Positions 27,927-37,586 of a DNA stretch of 38,121 nt are shown here, in pieces. Position 1 is the stretch's first letter; the number at the start of each line of letters is the position of its first letter. The stretch comes from Prochlorococcus sp. AG-347-G20 (GTDB lineage Bacteria; Cyanobacteriota; Cyanobacteriia; PCC-6307; Cyanobiaceae), in assembly GCA_003281645.1 (NCBI GenBank), contig QCBJ01000011.1, forward strand, positions 1-38,121, given 5' to 3'. Under the pieces are notes generated by a model. That model was not told the DNA's origin. It did not search any database and saw only the letters and a program-made list of their open reading frames with translations. Position numbers and translations under genes: made by a program.

Positions 27927-28457
27927 ATGAAGAAATACTTATCGCCTGGAAACTTAATCGTAACCGCTGGGGGTATATTAGCTTTTGTTGGAATGACTGC
28001 TTATTTTACAGACTCAGTGAATCTAAGTGTACCTACTTTTTTTTACGGAGTACCTATTTTCCTAATTGGCTTAGGCTTAAAGACTTCCGAAATACCTCCT
28101 GTAGAGTTATTTGACAAGACAAATTTTGCGACAAATAAATTTAATAGACCAAAAGAACTAACAGCATTAGTTAAAGATGTTACAAGATGGAGGTATGGGA
28201 TAAAAGCTCATCTTGAATCGTCATTAGAATCTTTAAATTTGTGGGACGAGGATAACCCCCCTCAATTAAAAGAAATAGAAGAAATTACAAAGGAAGAAAA
28301 AAATGGTCTCAGAATGCGTTTCGAATTAAACGCTGTCCCTTTAGAAAAATGGATTGAAAAACAAGAAAGATTAAATAGGTTTTTCGTCAAAGGTCTTGAA
28401 TCAGAATTTATTATCGACGATAATAAAAAAGAATTTGATTTTATTCTTTTTTATTGA
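27927..28457 (+). CDS. DUF2854 membrane protein
   Basis: This 176-residue protein has two membrane helices near the N-terminus (about 9-28 and 33-51) joined by a short turn, ending in the GLGLKTSEIPPVE stretch that I associate with DUF2854, a family found in cyanobacteria and plastids with no assigned function. The remaining ~120 residues are soluble and charged and probably cytoplasmic. It is divergent from the 69-residue gene and 64 bp ahead of argB on the same strand. Confidence 0.8.
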   Translation: MKKYLSPGNLIVTAGGILAFVGMTAYFTDSVNLSVPTFFYGVPIFLIGLGLKTSEIPPVELFDKTNFATNKFNRPKELTALVKDVTRWRYGIKAHLESSLESLNLWDEDNPPQLKEIEEITKEEKNGLRMRFELNAVPLEKWIEKQERLNRFFVKGLESEFIIDDNKKEFDFILFY

Positions 28458-28521
28458 ATATAGGGATATATTTGTAAAGACCTAATTTCTCAATTCAATC
28501 AAGTTTTAATGAATTTTAATA

Positions 28522-29373
28522 ATGAATGATTCTCAAAGAGTATCAATATTAAGCGAAGCACTTCCATATATACAAAGTTTCTCAGGTAGAAAAATTGTTA
28601 TCAAGTATGGTGGTTCTGTTATGGAGAATGATAATTTAAAAAATGCTTTTTTTAGAGACATTGCACTTTTATCAACCGTTGGGGTTTGTCCGATAGTAAT
28701 TCATGGAGGTGGACCAGAGATTAATAATTGGTTAAAGAAATTAGAAATATCTCCTAAATTCGAAAATGGATTAAGAATTACTGATCAAAAAACAATGGAA
28801 ATTGTCGAGATGGTTTTAATGGGTAGAGTTAACAAACAAATTGTAAAAGGGATTAATAAAACTGGATCCTTAGCTGTGGGAATATCAGGTCTTGATGGTA
28901 ACTTAATTCAATCTAGAGAACTAGGAGATGGAAGCCATGGGTTAGTGGGAGAGGTTACAAAAATAAATCCTGAAATATTATATCCTCTTATTTCTAAAGG
29001 ATACATCCCAATTATTTCTAGCATTGGATCAACCTTGGAGGGTATTTCCCATAACATTAATGCAGATTTTGTTGCTGGAGAAATTGCTGCTGCAATAAAT
29101 GCAGAAAAACTTATTCTTCTTACTGATACTCAAGGGATTTTAAAAGAAAAAGATAACAAAAATAGTCTTGTTGAAAAAACTAATCTCAAAGAGGCAAGAG
29201 ATTTTATTGATAAAAAAATTGTGACTGAAGGTATGATTCCAAAGACAGAATGCTGTATAAGAGCTTTAGCCCAAGGAGTCAAAGCAGCTCACATAATTGA
29301 TGGAAGAATAGAACATTCATTACTTCTTGAAATTTTTACAAATTCCGGAATAGGTACCATGATAGTCGCCTAA
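28522..29373 (+). CDS. argB: Acetylglutamate kinase
   Basis: This 283-residue amino-acid-kinase-fold enzyme phosphorylates N-acetylglutamate, the controlled step of arginine synthesis. The signatures are VIKYGGSVM (about 27-35), [10 protein letters not shown] (about 61-70), [24 protein letters not shown] and the KTECCIRAL substrate segment. The N-terminal helix (1-22) is of the type that forms the arginine-sensitive hexamer and interacts with PII in cyanobacteria, so feedback and PII control are expected but not shown. The DUF3153 gene starts three bases after its stop. Confidence 0.96.
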   Translation: MNDSQRVSILSEALPYIQSFSGRKIVIKYGGSVMENDNLKNAFFRDIALLSTVGVCPIVIHGGGPEINNWLKKLEISPKFENGLRITDQKTMEIVEMVLMGRVNKQIVKGINKTGSLAVGISGLDGNLIQSRELGDGSHGLVGEVTKINPEILYPLISKGYIPIISSIGSTLEGISHNINADFVAGEIAAAINAEKLILLTDTQGILKEKDNKNSLVEKTNLKEARDFIDKKIVTEGMIPKTECCIRALAQGVKAAHIIDGRIEHSLLLEIFTNSGIGTMIVA

Positions 29374-29376
29374 CCC

Positions 29377-30486
29377 ATGAAAACTTATGAGCAAGTTTTA
29401 GAAAAAGTAGAACTTGCTTTAGCTAAAGGTGAGTATCATTATTGCATTGAATTTCTTTTGCCTATAATCGAATCATTTCCTTTAGCAAGCAAAGAGGGAG
29501 TAAATTTAAGAACAATCTTAATTACTGCTCTATGTGGTATCAATAAAAGGGAGGAGGCTAAAAGGTTTTGTAAAGAACTTCTAAAATCTTACGATAATAA
29601 GACGAGAGAAAATGCAAAATATTTGATGGAAGTTATAGACTCTCCTGACATTAAAAAGCCAGAAAATTGGAACGTACAGTTTGAAAGCGACCCATCACTC
29701 AATAAAAAATCTCTTAACTCACTGCGCAAAAAAAGAGATGTATTGAAGAAAAAAAAATTTATTAATGTAACTGAGACACCAACTGGTGAAACAAAACCCT
29801 TTCAGAAAGGCTTTTCACTGATCATTTTTTTAATACTATTATTATTAATTCCACTTTTAAGTGGCTGCGTAAAAATTGAGGATACCCTTGATCTTAGTGA
29901 ACTTGATTCAATAACTAATAATTTAGTGATAGAGAGTAAATACATAAAGAAATTTCCTTGGCAATTAAAATTTGAAGAGAAGATGAAAGATATTTTTCCT
30001 GACGCAGAAATTGAACAAGACGAATCAACCTTTTCTTTGAAACTTGAAAATCTCAATTTAGAGGATACAAAGCAAGTTCTTAAAATCACCCAAAATACAG
30101 CTGGAGAGTTAGCGGGAGAATCAACCAACATAGAAATTAATACTACTCAAAAAAACTTCATTTTTTTTAAAAAATACTTTTACAGGTTAGATTTGGATCT
30201 AAACTCTATTAAAGGCATTGATAATTTAGAACTCATTTTCAAAATTATTCACCCTAATAAAGCTATCATTACCGATAAAAATAATTCAAATTTAGAAATC
30301 ACAAAAAATCTAATAATTTGGGATTTAAATCAAGGGCAGATAAATAGTCTTGAATTTTCTTTCTGGAGCCTCAACAAACTCTTAATTGGGATATCTATTA
30401 TTTTAATAATTATAATATTGGCTTATTTATTAAGATTCTATAGATTTAAATTAGGTTCAGATTTACCTCAACTTCCATCAAAGTAA
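29377..30486 (+). CDS. TPR-like/DUF3153 bitopic membrane protein
   Basis: This 369-residue protein has a helical N-terminal part (1-90) resembling tandem TPR helices, a basic linker (105-145), a membrane helix (about 146-163) ending in LLSGC164, a soluble domain (165-325) that I recognise as DUF3153-like from the GCVKIEDTLD start, and a second helix (about 332-352) with a short basic tail. The topology would place the TPR part in the cytoplasm and DUF3153 in the lumen or periplasm. LSGC looks like a lipobox, but it lies inside the protein after a cytoplasmic domain, so lipidation would need cleavage. The architecture recalls plant LPA1/algal REP27. Three bases separate it from argB. Confidence 0.72.
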   Translation: MKTYEQVLEKVELALAKGEYHYCIEFLLPIIESFPLASKEGVNLRTILITALCGINKREEAKRFCKELLKSYDNKTRENAKYLMEVIDSPDIKKPENWNVQFESDPSLNKKSLNSLRKKRDVLKKKKFINVTETPTGETKPFQKGFSLIIFLILLLLIPLLSGCVKIEDTLDLSELDSITNNLVIESKYIKKFPWQLKFEEKMKDIFPDAEIEQDESTFSLKLENLNLEDTKQVLKITQNTAGELAGESTNIEINTTQKNFIFFKKYFYRLDLDLNSIKGIDNLELIFKIIHPNKAIITDKNNSNLEITKNLIIWDLNQGQINSLEFSFWSLNKLLIGISIILIIIILAYLLRFYRFKLGSDLPQLPSK

Positions 30487-32763
30487 TTACAACTCTGCTG
30501 GATTAACATCTATTGTTAAAAAAACATTTTTTGGAATAAGTTTCCATAATATTGATCTATCAGGTAAAGGTATCTTTGTTCCTTCAGGACCATGTATTAA
30601 TATCTGCCATCTAAATTTTTTACCGACTTTAGCTATTAAACTAGGGGCAGGACCAATTAATTTCCAGTTCTTTTTCTCACAAAAACTGAAAAGATATTTT
30701 GCTAATTTTATTGCAATTGACTCAGTTAATTCATAATTTTCACCTGATAATTTAAGTAGGCAAATTGTGCAAAATGGAAATAAATTAGCATCCTTTCTCA
30801 ATCTGGAGTTTTCAATTAAGAATCTTTCATAATCTCTTTTTTGAAGATACGAAATCACCGGGTGGTTAGGTTTATATGTTTGAAAAATTACTTTCCCTTT
30901 TTTTTGTGCCCTGCCGGCCCTTCCTGCTACTTGCAAAAATAATTGTAATGATTTTTCTTCCGCTGAAATATCTGGGCGATGAAGCAACCCATCTGCTGCA
31001 ATAACTACTGAAAGAGTAATATTGGGGATGTCAATACCTTTTGCCAACATCTGAGTACCGACAAGAATATCAGCATCACCTTTAGAAAACTTTGAAAGGA
31101 TATCTCTATGACCATCCTTTCCTGAAGTTGTATCTCTATCAAAGCGAAGTACTCTTAAGTCAGGAAATTCTTCATTTAAAAACTCTATTACCCTTTGCGT
31201 ACCAATTCCAAAAGGTTTGAAAGCAGTTGAATGACAATCTGGGCAACGATTGATCAATCTTGATTTATGATCACACCAATGACACCTTAACCATTTTTTT
31301 CCTTTTGATCCGAGATGAACTGATAAAGGAACGTCACAGTTGGGGCAATTTATTAAATATCCGCAATTTCTACAACTTAAAAATCCACTATGCCCCCTTC
31401 TAGGGATCAAAATTATTGCTTGATCTTTTTTTAAGCGTAGTTGAGGAAGCAATTGTAATAATTCATTGGAAAAAATTTTCATATTTCCCTTCTTGAACTC
31501 ATCCCGCATATCAATAATTTTTATTTCAGGAGTCTCATTACTGGATATCCTTTGAATCATTCTTACCAATTTAAAATTCCTGTCAAAAATACACTTTTTC
31601 CAAGTCTTCATTGATGGGGTTGCACTCCCAAAAATTAACTTTGCAGAATTCCTTTTTACTATTTCAATAGCAATCTCTCTTGCGTCATAGCAAGGCATAG
31701 GACTATCTTGCTTATAAGAAACATCATGTTCTTCATCCATTATTATTAATCCCAGATTTTTGATTGGAAGAAAAACTGCCGACCTTGTACCTATTACTAT
31801 TAAAGGTTCATTAGCATTAATAATTTTCTTCCAAACTAAAGTTCTGTGATCGGGAGAACAATTACTATGGTATTCGTAAACAACATTATTAAATCGCCTA
31901 CTAAACCTATCAATAAGTTGAGGAATTAATCCAATTTCTGGGGCTAGTATCAAACAACTTTTTTTCTTAAGAAATTGATCTTCAGCAATTCTCATATACA
32001 CTTCTGTTTTGCCTGAACCTGTTTCGCCCCAAAGAAGTAATGCATCTCCTGGTTTCATTGTTTGAAATTCTTGAAATGCAATTTCTTGCTCATTTGTAAG
32101 ATTTGGTTTTTTCGTTGCGATATGATCTTTTAAAAAGGAATTTAATTTACTATTTATATTTTTTTTTCTTTTAGATTTAGCAAGATAATTTTTACTGACC
32201 ATTGAGTTAATCAGAGTGTAATTAAAACCAGACTTTATTAATTCACTTTGCCAATTACCTTTTTTAGATAAAGTATCCATTAAAAAAAATTCTTTTTTGG
32301 TTAATCCATTTTTCTTAATATCAAATTCTTTTTTAGTTTCAATCCATATTTGATCTTTTAAACCTTTAGAGAAATTTTTATATTTACCAATCCAGCCAGG
32401 AGGAAATGCAGTTTTAAACATTTTTAAATTACTAACCATATAAAAAGAGGCTAGGGAGTCTATGAATTCTCTCCAAGATTCATCAATTATTTTTTTCTGC
32501 AAAATACTTTCAACAAACAAATATCTTATGCTTTTTCCTCCAGTAATATTTGATTCATCATTATTGATTGTCGAAAAGTCTTTTTTGGAGATCACCAACC
32601 CATTCAATAATCTCCCCCTTAGTCTCACACTTACAATATCTCCAACTTCTGCTCCAAGATTATTTCCATCTAAATAGTAAAAGCTTTCATTACTACTACC
32701 TATATCAAGCAAAATTTCCAATTTATATGAGATATTTAATAACTGATTACTTGCCGGCTTCAA
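30487..32763 (-). CDS. priA: Primosomal replication-restart helicase PriA
   Basis: PriA reloads the replicative helicase at stalled forks. The 758-residue protein has the N-terminal DNA-binding part (GDIVSVRLRGR), a helicase core with Walker A GETGSGKT (246-253), the DEEH Walker B box, and an inserted zinc module with eight cysteines in CxxC-type pairs (about 465-515: SCRNCG, NCPNC, RCHWC, RCPDC). GRAGRAQKKGKV is motif VI. The start is TTG; no ATG lies before the conserved domain. It is convergent with the DUF3153 gene (adjacent stops) and divergent from rpoD. Confidence 0.96.
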   Translation of the reverse strand: MKPASNQLLNISYKLEILLDIGSSNESFYYLDGNNLGAEVGDIVSVRLRGRLLNGLVISKKDFSTINNDESNITGGKSIRYLFVESILQKKIIDESWREFIDSLASFYMVSNLKMFKTAFPPGWIGKYKNFSKGLKDQIWIETKKEFDIKKNGLTKKEFFLMDTLSKKGNWQSELIKSGFNYTLINSMVSKNYLAKSKRKKNINSKLNSFLKDHIATKKPNLTNEQEIAFQEFQTMKPGDALLLWGETGSGKTEVYMRIAEDQFLKKKSCLILAPEIGLIPQLIDRFSRRFNNVVYEYHSNCSPDHRTLVWKKIINANEPLIVIGTRSAVFLPIKNLGLIIMDEEHDVSYKQDSPMPCYDAREIAIEIVKRNSAKLIFGSATPSMKTWKKCIFDRNFKLVRMIQRISSNETPEIKIIDMRDEFKKGNMKIFSNELLQLLPQLRLKKDQAIILIPRRGHSGFLSCRNCGYLINCPNCDVPLSVHLGSKGKKWLRCHWCDHKSRLINRCPDCHSTAFKPFGIGTQRVIEFLNEEFPDLRVLRFDRDTTSGKDGHRDILSKFSKGDADILVGTQMLAKGIDIPNITLSVVIAADGLLHRPDISAEEKSLQLFLQVAGRAGRAQKKGKVIFQTYKPNHPVISYLQKRDYERFLIENSRLRKDANLFPFCTICLLKLSGENYELTESIAIKLAKYLFSFCEKKNWKLIGPAPSLIAKVGKKFRWQILIHGPEGTKIPLPDRSILWKLIPKNVFLTIDVNPAEL

Positions 32764-33083
32764 AACTTTTTCTTAGTATTGGATTGTTGAACATTCCACA
32801 AAGTGTTTTTTGCACATTGTAAGTATCCTGCTCTTAAGGGAGACATGAAGCTCTGATCATTGACTAAAAATTCAAAAATGATCTGCCTGTCTGAGAAATC
32901 CCAAGACTTTTTACTTTAGGTAATCTATAGCACTATTTAAATTTTTCAACAATTTAGAAAACTTTTCTTATTCTCATTTTGTGAAAAAGTTTTTAAACAT
33001 TAAGGGGACTTTACTACTAAATGTTCAAATTAGCCCTAAATAAAATTTTATCTAGTTAAATTCACCGTAGAAAGGAGTCAATT
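32764..33083. other. 320-bp priA/rpoD divergent intergenic region
   Basis: This is the longest stretch without a gene. It must hold the promoters of priA (leftward) and rpoD (rightward). It contains an inverted repeat, GATCATT/AATGATC (32855-32861 and 32877-32883, 15-base spacer), an AT-rich middle, and a Shine-Dalgarno AAAGGAG before rpoD. The open frames here are short shadows. I found no tRNA or known riboswitch, and no clear -35/-10 pair. A long leader or a small RNA cannot be excluded. Confidence 0.6.
33071..33077 (+). promoter_or_regulatory. Strong Shine-Dalgarno of rpoD
   Basis: AAAGGAG lies six bases before the ATG at 33084. It fixes the start and stands out, because many genes in this window lack a recognisable ribosome-binding site. 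Confidence 0.75.
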
Positions 33084-34268
33084 ATGTGTCCAGTCGCAGC
33101 AGAATCAAAGAATTCTAAGCCTAGTTCAAAAAAAAAGATCAATAAAAAAATTAATACAAATTTAGAAACAGTAGTTGAAGAAGATAGTAATAAAAATAAT
33201 CAAACTTTACAGACATCTGCTGAGTTAAACGAAAGCAATATTGAAAATAACAATAATGAATTTAGTGATTCTGAAGAAGAAGATAAAGGGCTGGGAAATA
33301 TAAAGCTTGGGCCAAAAGGTATCTACACTGAAGATTCAATAAGAGTTTATCTACAGGAAATTGGAAGAATTAGACTTTTAAGACCAGATGAAGAAATTGA
33401 GCTCGCAAGAAAAATTGCTGACTTACTCCAATTAGAAGAGCTGGCAACTCAATATGAGTCAGAAAAAGGACATTTCCCATCAGTTAGAGAATGGGCCGAG
33501 TTAATAGATATGCCTCTATCCAAATTTAGAAGAAGACTTCTCTTAGGTAGGAGAGCTAAAGAAAAAATGGTTCAATCAAATTTAAGATTAGTTGTTTCCA
33601 TTGCTAAAAAATATATGAATAGAGGTTTATCATTTCAAGACTTAATTCAAGAAGGAAGTTTGGGTCTAATTAGGGCAGCGGAAAAATTTGACCATGAAAA
33701 AGGTTATAAGTTCTCTACATATGCAACATGGTGGATTCGCCAAGCCATTACAAGAGCAATTGCGGATCAAAGTAGAACTATTAGATTGCCAGTGCACTTA
33801 TACGAGACAATATCCAGGATTAAAAAAACTACAAAAGTTCTTAGCCAAGAATTTGGCAGGAAACCAAGTGAAGAAGAAATTGCTGAGAGTATGGAAATGA
33901 CAATCGAAAAATTAAGATTTATAGCTAAAAGTGCGCAACTTCCTATTTCTTTAGAAACTCCAATAGGGAAGGAAGAAGACTCAAGACTAGGAGACTTTAT
34001 AGAGGCTGATATAGAAAATCCAGAGCAAGATGTTTCTAAAACTTTATTAAGAGAAGATTTAGAAGGAGTTCTAGCCACTCTTAGTCCAAGAGAAAGAGAT
34101 GTTCTCAGATTGAGATATGGAATTGATGATGGAAGAATGAAAACTCTTGAAGAAATTGGCCAGATTTTTGACGTGACTAGAGAAAGAATTAGACAAATAG
34201 AGGCAAAAGCCCTAAGAAAACTTAGACATCCAAATCGAAATGGGGTTTTAAAAGAATATATAAAATAA
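33084..34268 (+). CDS. rpoD: Principal RNA polymerase sigma factor (sigma-70 group 1)
   Basis: This 394-residue sigma factor has a polar, low-complexity N-terminus (1-70), region 1.2 ([16 protein letters not shown], 84-99), region 2 with the -10-reading and melting segment (about 165-245: [17 protein letters not shown]), region 3, and region 4 with the -35-reading helix ([24 protein letters not shown], 354-377). The RpoD box and group 1-like features suggest the main vegetative factor (SigA) rather than a group 2 alternative. It lacks the large 1.1/non-conserved insert of E. coli. A strong Shine-Dalgarno precedes it. Transcription probably continues toward hemC, 96 bp downstream. Confidence 0.94.
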   Translation: MCPVAAESKNSKPSSKKKINKKINTNLETVVEEDSNKNNQTLQTSAELNESNIENNNNEFSDSEEEDKGLGNIKLGPKGIYTEDSIRVYLQEIGRIRLLRPDEEIELARKIADLLQLEELATQYESEKGHFPSVREWAELIDMPLSKFRRRLLLGRRAKEKMVQSNLRLVVSIAKKYMNRGLSFQDLIQEGSLGLIRAAEKFDHEKGYKFSTYATWWIRQAITRAIADQSRTIRLPVHLYETISRIKKTTKVLSQEFGRKPSEEEIAESMEMTIEKLRFIAKSAQLPISLETPIGKEEDSRLGDFIEADIENPEQDVSKTLLREDLEGVLATLSPRERDVLRLRYGIDDGRMKTLEEIGQIFDVTRERIRQIEAKALRKLRHPNRNGVLKEYIK

Positions 34269-34279
34269 AAAAAGTTAAG

Positions 34280-34285
34280 TATAAT
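34280..34285 (+). promoter_or_regulatory. Possible -10 element for hemC
   Basis: A perfect TATAAT sits in the 96-bp gap between rpoD and hemC, 79 bases ahead of the hemC ATG. No convincing -35 is seen at 16-18 bases upstream, and the region is AT-rich, so this may be chance. Confidence 0.3.
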
Positions 34286-34364
34286 ATTCAGCTTTAATAA
34301 CTTGCAAAAGAATAGCTTAAAATAAATTCGACTTTATTTAATTTCAAACTCAAAATAATATTTA

Positions 34365-35315
34365 ATGACAAATTTTAAGCTGAAAATAGCTAGTAGAAGA
34401 AGTAAACTAGCCATGGTTCAAACTTTATGGGTTAAAGATCAACTAGAAAGGAATATTCCTAATTTGAAGGTATCTATTGAAGCTATGGCAACTCAAGGTG
34501 ACAAAATCCTAGATGTAGCCTTAGCAAAAATAGGCGACAAAGGCTTATTTACAAAAGAACTTGAAGCACAAATGCTCGTAGGCCATGCAGATATAGCAGT
34601 ACATTCTCTAAAAGATTTACCAACCAATTTGCCTAATGGCCTTAAATTAGGATGCATTACAAAAAGGGAGGATCCTGCAGATGCCTTAGTAGTAAACAAA
34701 AAAAATGACTGTTATAAATTAGAAAACTTACCTGAAGGTTCGATTGTTGGAACAAGCTCCCTAAGAAGACTTGCACAATTAAGAAACAAGTACCCACATC
34801 TTGTTTTCAAAGATATTAGGGGAAATGTTATTACAAGAATTGAAAAATTAGATGCAGGAGAATTTGATTGTATAATTCTTGCGGCCGCTGGTTTAAAGAG
34901 ATTAGGCTTTGAATCAAGAATTCACCAGATTATCCCAAGTGAAGTTTCCCTTCATGCCGTTGGCCAAGGAGCACTAGGCATTGAATGTAAATCTGATGAT
35001 AAAAAAGTTTTAGAAATTATAAATATCTTAGAAGATAAACCCACCAGTCAAAGATGTCTAGCAGAAAGGGCTTTTTTAAGAGAGCTTGAAGGTGGATGCC
35101 AAGTCCCAATAGGTGTGAATAGTAAAATTCAGAATGAACAACTTTGCCTTACTGGTATGGTTGCATCTCTTGATGGAGAAAGGCTTATTAAAGATCAATA
35201 TATTGGCAATATTAATGATCCCGAAGAAGTAGGCAAAGAACTAGCTAAAAAATTAAAGCAGCAAGGTGCAGAAGAAATACTAAGAGAAATATTTGAAAAA
35301 TTTAGAGAAAAATAA
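34365..35315 (+). CDS. hemC: Porphobilinogen deaminase (hydroxymethylbilane synthase)
   Basis: This 316-residue enzyme polymerises four porphobilinogens to hydroxymethylbilane, feeding heme, chlorophyll and cobalamin. The catalytic D84 (HSLKDLP), the arginine-rich cofactor pocket (SSLRR near 131-135) and the dipyrromethane-binding C245 ([10 protein letters not shown]) are present. The N-terminal [12 protein letters not shown] stretch is typical. Length and motifs are normal. It lies downstream of rpoD and is convergent with the intact pyrophosphatase, with six bases between stop codons. With hemH in the same window it supplies both ends of the common tetrapyrrole route. Confidence 0.97.
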   Translation: MTNFKLKIASRRSKLAMVQTLWVKDQLERNIPNLKVSIEAMATQGDKILDVALAKIGDKGLFTKELEAQMLVGHADIAVHSLKDLPTNLPNGLKLGCITKREDPADALVVNKKNDCYKLENLPEGSIVGTSSLRRLAQLRNKYPHLVFKDIRGNVITRIEKLDAGEFDCIILAAAGLKRLGFESRIHQIIPSEVSLHAVGQGALGIECKSDDKKVLEIINILEDKPTSQRCLAERAFLRELEGGCQVPIGVNSKIQNEQLCLTGMVASLDGERLIKDQYIGNINDPEEVGKELAKKLKQQGAEEILREIFEKFREK

Positions 35316-35321
35316 AATTAG

Positions 35322-35909
35322 TTAATTTACTAATTTAGGATCAATTTCTTTTTTGTATCTCTCTTGACAATCTTTAATCACTTTAACAGCTTCTTCTATC
35401 CCAAAAAAACCATTGACAGTACATGTTCCTGGTTTTTTTAGATCTTTGTAGTGCTCCCAATAATATTTTGTTTCTTTTAACCAATGATCTCCAAGGTCTT
35501 CATAACTTGAAATATGATCCATTCTTTTATCATCTGCGAGAACCGCTATTACCTTATCATCGACCTCTCCACCATCATCAAATTTCATCACCCCAATAAT
35601 CCTTGCTTCCACAATAGATCCGGGTATCAATGGCTCAGTTACCCCAACAATTTCTACATCAAGCGGATCTCCATCTTCATCCCATGTCCTTGGAATACAT
35701 CCATAAGCAAATGGATACGCAAGTGAAGAATAGCCTACCCTATCAAGTTTAAGATGGCCCGTTTCTGTAATTAATTCATATTTATTTATGGTATTAGAGT
35801 TCAATTCAACAATACTGTTTATTATTGTATTTGAGCTATCAGTGAAAGCATTTAGTATGTGCAATAAATTTGGGGTAACCCTGCTTGGGGGCTGATTTAG
35901 ATTTGCCAT
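35322..35909 (-). CDS. ppa: Inorganic pyrophosphatase, family I (intact active site)
   Basis: This 195-residue protein keeps the whole family I active site: E35, K43, E45, R57, Y65, Y69, D79-G-D81-P-L-D84, D112, D117, K119 and Y154-K155 (from the ATG at 35909; the frame opens one codon earlier at TTG). It should hydrolyse the PPi made by biosynthesis and is likely the working enzyme of the cell. It differs from the cyanobacterial-type homologue at 20030-20584 by a longer N-terminus and a different middle (WDEDGDPLD, KYYWEHYKDLKKPGTCTV), so the two are not a recent duplication. An origin by transfer is possible. It is 60 bp downstream of the carboxypeptidase gene on the same strand. Confidence 0.94.
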   Translation of the reverse strand: MANLNQPPSRVTPNLLHILNAFTDSSNTIINSIVELNSNTINKYELITETGHLKLDRVGYSSLAYPFAYGCIPRTWDEDGDPLDVEIVGVTEPLIPGSIVEARIIGVMKFDDGGEVDDKVIAVLADDKRMDHISSYEDLGDHWLKETKYYWEHYKDLKKPGTCTVNGFFGIEEAVKVIKDCQERYKKEIDPKLVN

Positions 35910-35972
35910 CAAGAAATTATTTTTGTTTATCTTACATCCTCACACCTAACCAAATTCTTTAAAAGTAATGTT

Positions 35973-37478
35973 TCAGCAAAAATCATTTATTTTAGACCTT
36001 AAATGATTAATAAAATAGTTTGGAGATAGTTCTTCATTAGTTACAGCCCTTACCAACTCCATACAATTAACTGATCTGCCATATTTATGTATATTATTTT
36101 TTAACCAAAAGATGATCTTTTGATATTCACCATTTTCAATTAAGTTGTCAATCAAACCTATGTCTCTTTCCATTTGAGAAGATATTTGCGCACTAATAAC
36201 ATGTCCTAACAAATATGAGGGGAAATATCCAAACGCCCCTTCACTCCAATGAACATCTTGAAGACAACCTTCTGAATCATTAGATGGTTTAATTCCTAGG
36301 AGTTCATCATATCTTTTATTCCATTCTGTTGGAATATCTTCAGCCGGTAACCCTCTTTCAATTAAATCTATTTCAAGTTCGGTTCTTATTAATATGTGTA
36401 AGCCATAAGTTAATTCATCCGCTTCAACCCTATTTAATCCTGCTTCCAAATGATTAATAGATTTCCATAGTTCTAAATAATTATTAAGAGAACATCCAGC
36501 CGAAACAAATTTATTAAAAAATCTTTTTGAAAAAGATTTGGATTTAACTATTCTATTTTCCCAAAATAAAGATTGACTTTCATGAATACCCATAGAGGTT
36601 GCTTGACCTAAAGGCCAAGCAAACCATTGATGACTTTGAGATGGCAAACCCTGCTCATAAATAGAATGCCCCCACTCATGCGCAGTTGCTAAAAAACTTG
36701 ATAATGGTTCACCTTCAACAATTCTTGTCGTAATCCTGAAATCATTAGGCCCTAATGTAATCGAAAACGGATGGGGAGATTTACCAACAACAACTAGATC
36801 TTTATCTCTCCCAAACTCATCAAGTAATTTAGAACATAAATTATGTTGAGATTCTGGACTCAAATCCCAGTGATATTTCTTAGATTTATTAATCCCTTTA
36901 ATCAACTCTGGTAGAGTGTCTCTCAAAGGCTGAAACATTTTATTCAGCCACTTTAAAGTTAATTCAGGCTCAAAGGGTTGGGCTAAAGTTTCCCATGGTG
37001 AATATTGATCTGATATTTGTTTTGCCTCCTCAATCCGCAATTTAACTAATTCTTCAAAGAAAGGAAGAAAAATTTTAAAATCTGATTTTTCCTTAGCTTC
37101 TTGCCAGCTTTCATACCCTTTAGATTTTGCCTTTGCTAGAGACTCAACTAATTTAGGATCTAAATTTCTTTCTCTATTAAATTCCTTCAATAAAAGACTA
37201 ATATTTCTTTCTTTATCTTTAATGAAAAGTTGATTATCAGAATTTCGTTCAATATCTGCTAGTTCATTTTTGGCAGATTGTATTAAATTAGAAAATTCCT
37301 TGGAAGAATTTCTTTCATGCAATACTTTTGCAATATAAGTAAGTTGTTCAGACCTCCAAGAAGCACCTTTCTTTGGCATTCCAGTATTCTGATCCCAATA
37401 AAGTGTATTTTGGATTGAACCTAATATTTGTGTTTCTTTAAGGTAAGCACCCAGCTTATTCCAATAAGTTTCAGCCAA
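35973..37478 (-). CDS. M32-family metallocarboxypeptidase
   Basis: This 501-residue zinc carboxypeptidase (Taq type) removes C-terminal residues from peptides in the cytoplasm. The five M32 blocks are visible: HPF (236-238), DFRITT (246-251), H267-E-x-x-H271 (HEWGH), H299-E300-S-Q with the third zinc ligand, and NRVEADELTY near residue 345. Length is normal and there is no signal peptide. The start appears to be TTG at 37478. It is divergent from the YjbQ gene (108 bp) and lies upstream of the intact pyrophosphatase, possibly in one transcript. Confidence 0.94.
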   Translation of the reverse strand: MAETYWNKLGAYLKETQILGSIQNTLYWDQNTGMPKKGASWRSEQLTYIAKVLHERNSSKEFSNLIQSAKNELADIERNSDNQLFIKDKERNISLLLKEFNRERNLDPKLVESLAKAKSKGYESWQEAKEKSDFKIFLPFFEELVKLRIEEAKQISDQYSPWETLAQPFEPELTLKWLNKMFQPLRDTLPELIKGINKSKKYHWDLSPESQHNLCSKLLDEFGRDKDLVVVGKSPHPFSITLGPNDFRITTRIVEGEPLSSFLATAHEWGHSIYEQGLPSQSHQWFAWPLGQATSMGIHESQSLFWENRIVKSKSFSKRFFNKFVSAGCSLNNYLELWKSINHLEAGLNRVEADELTYGLHILIRTELEIDLIERGLPAEDIPTEWNKRYDELLGIKPSNDSEGCLQDVHWSEGAFGYFPSYLLGHVISAQISSQMERDIGLIDNLIENGEYQKIIFWLKNNIHKYGRSVNCMELVRAVTNEELSPNYFINHLRSKINDFC

Positions 37479-37586
37479 AGATTTAAATGGAAATTAAATT
37501 TATCTTAAGATAAAAATTTTAATGTCTGCAGTAAAACATGCATCTTTATCCATAATAGGATATTGATTAATTAAGTTTTAACTTAT

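Noticed and set aside
29802..30131. Minus-strand 109-codon frame inside the DUF3153 gene
   Set aside because: Ser-rich shadow of the opposite strand; the plus-strand gene has coherent membrane helices and domains.
32462..32822. Plus-strand frames at the 5' end of priA
   Set aside because: They overlap conserved PriA coding sequence and show no family match, so they are shadows.
33767..34078. Minus-strand 103-codon frame inside rpoD
   Set aside because: It lies fully within rpoD, which is certain, and shows no domain features.
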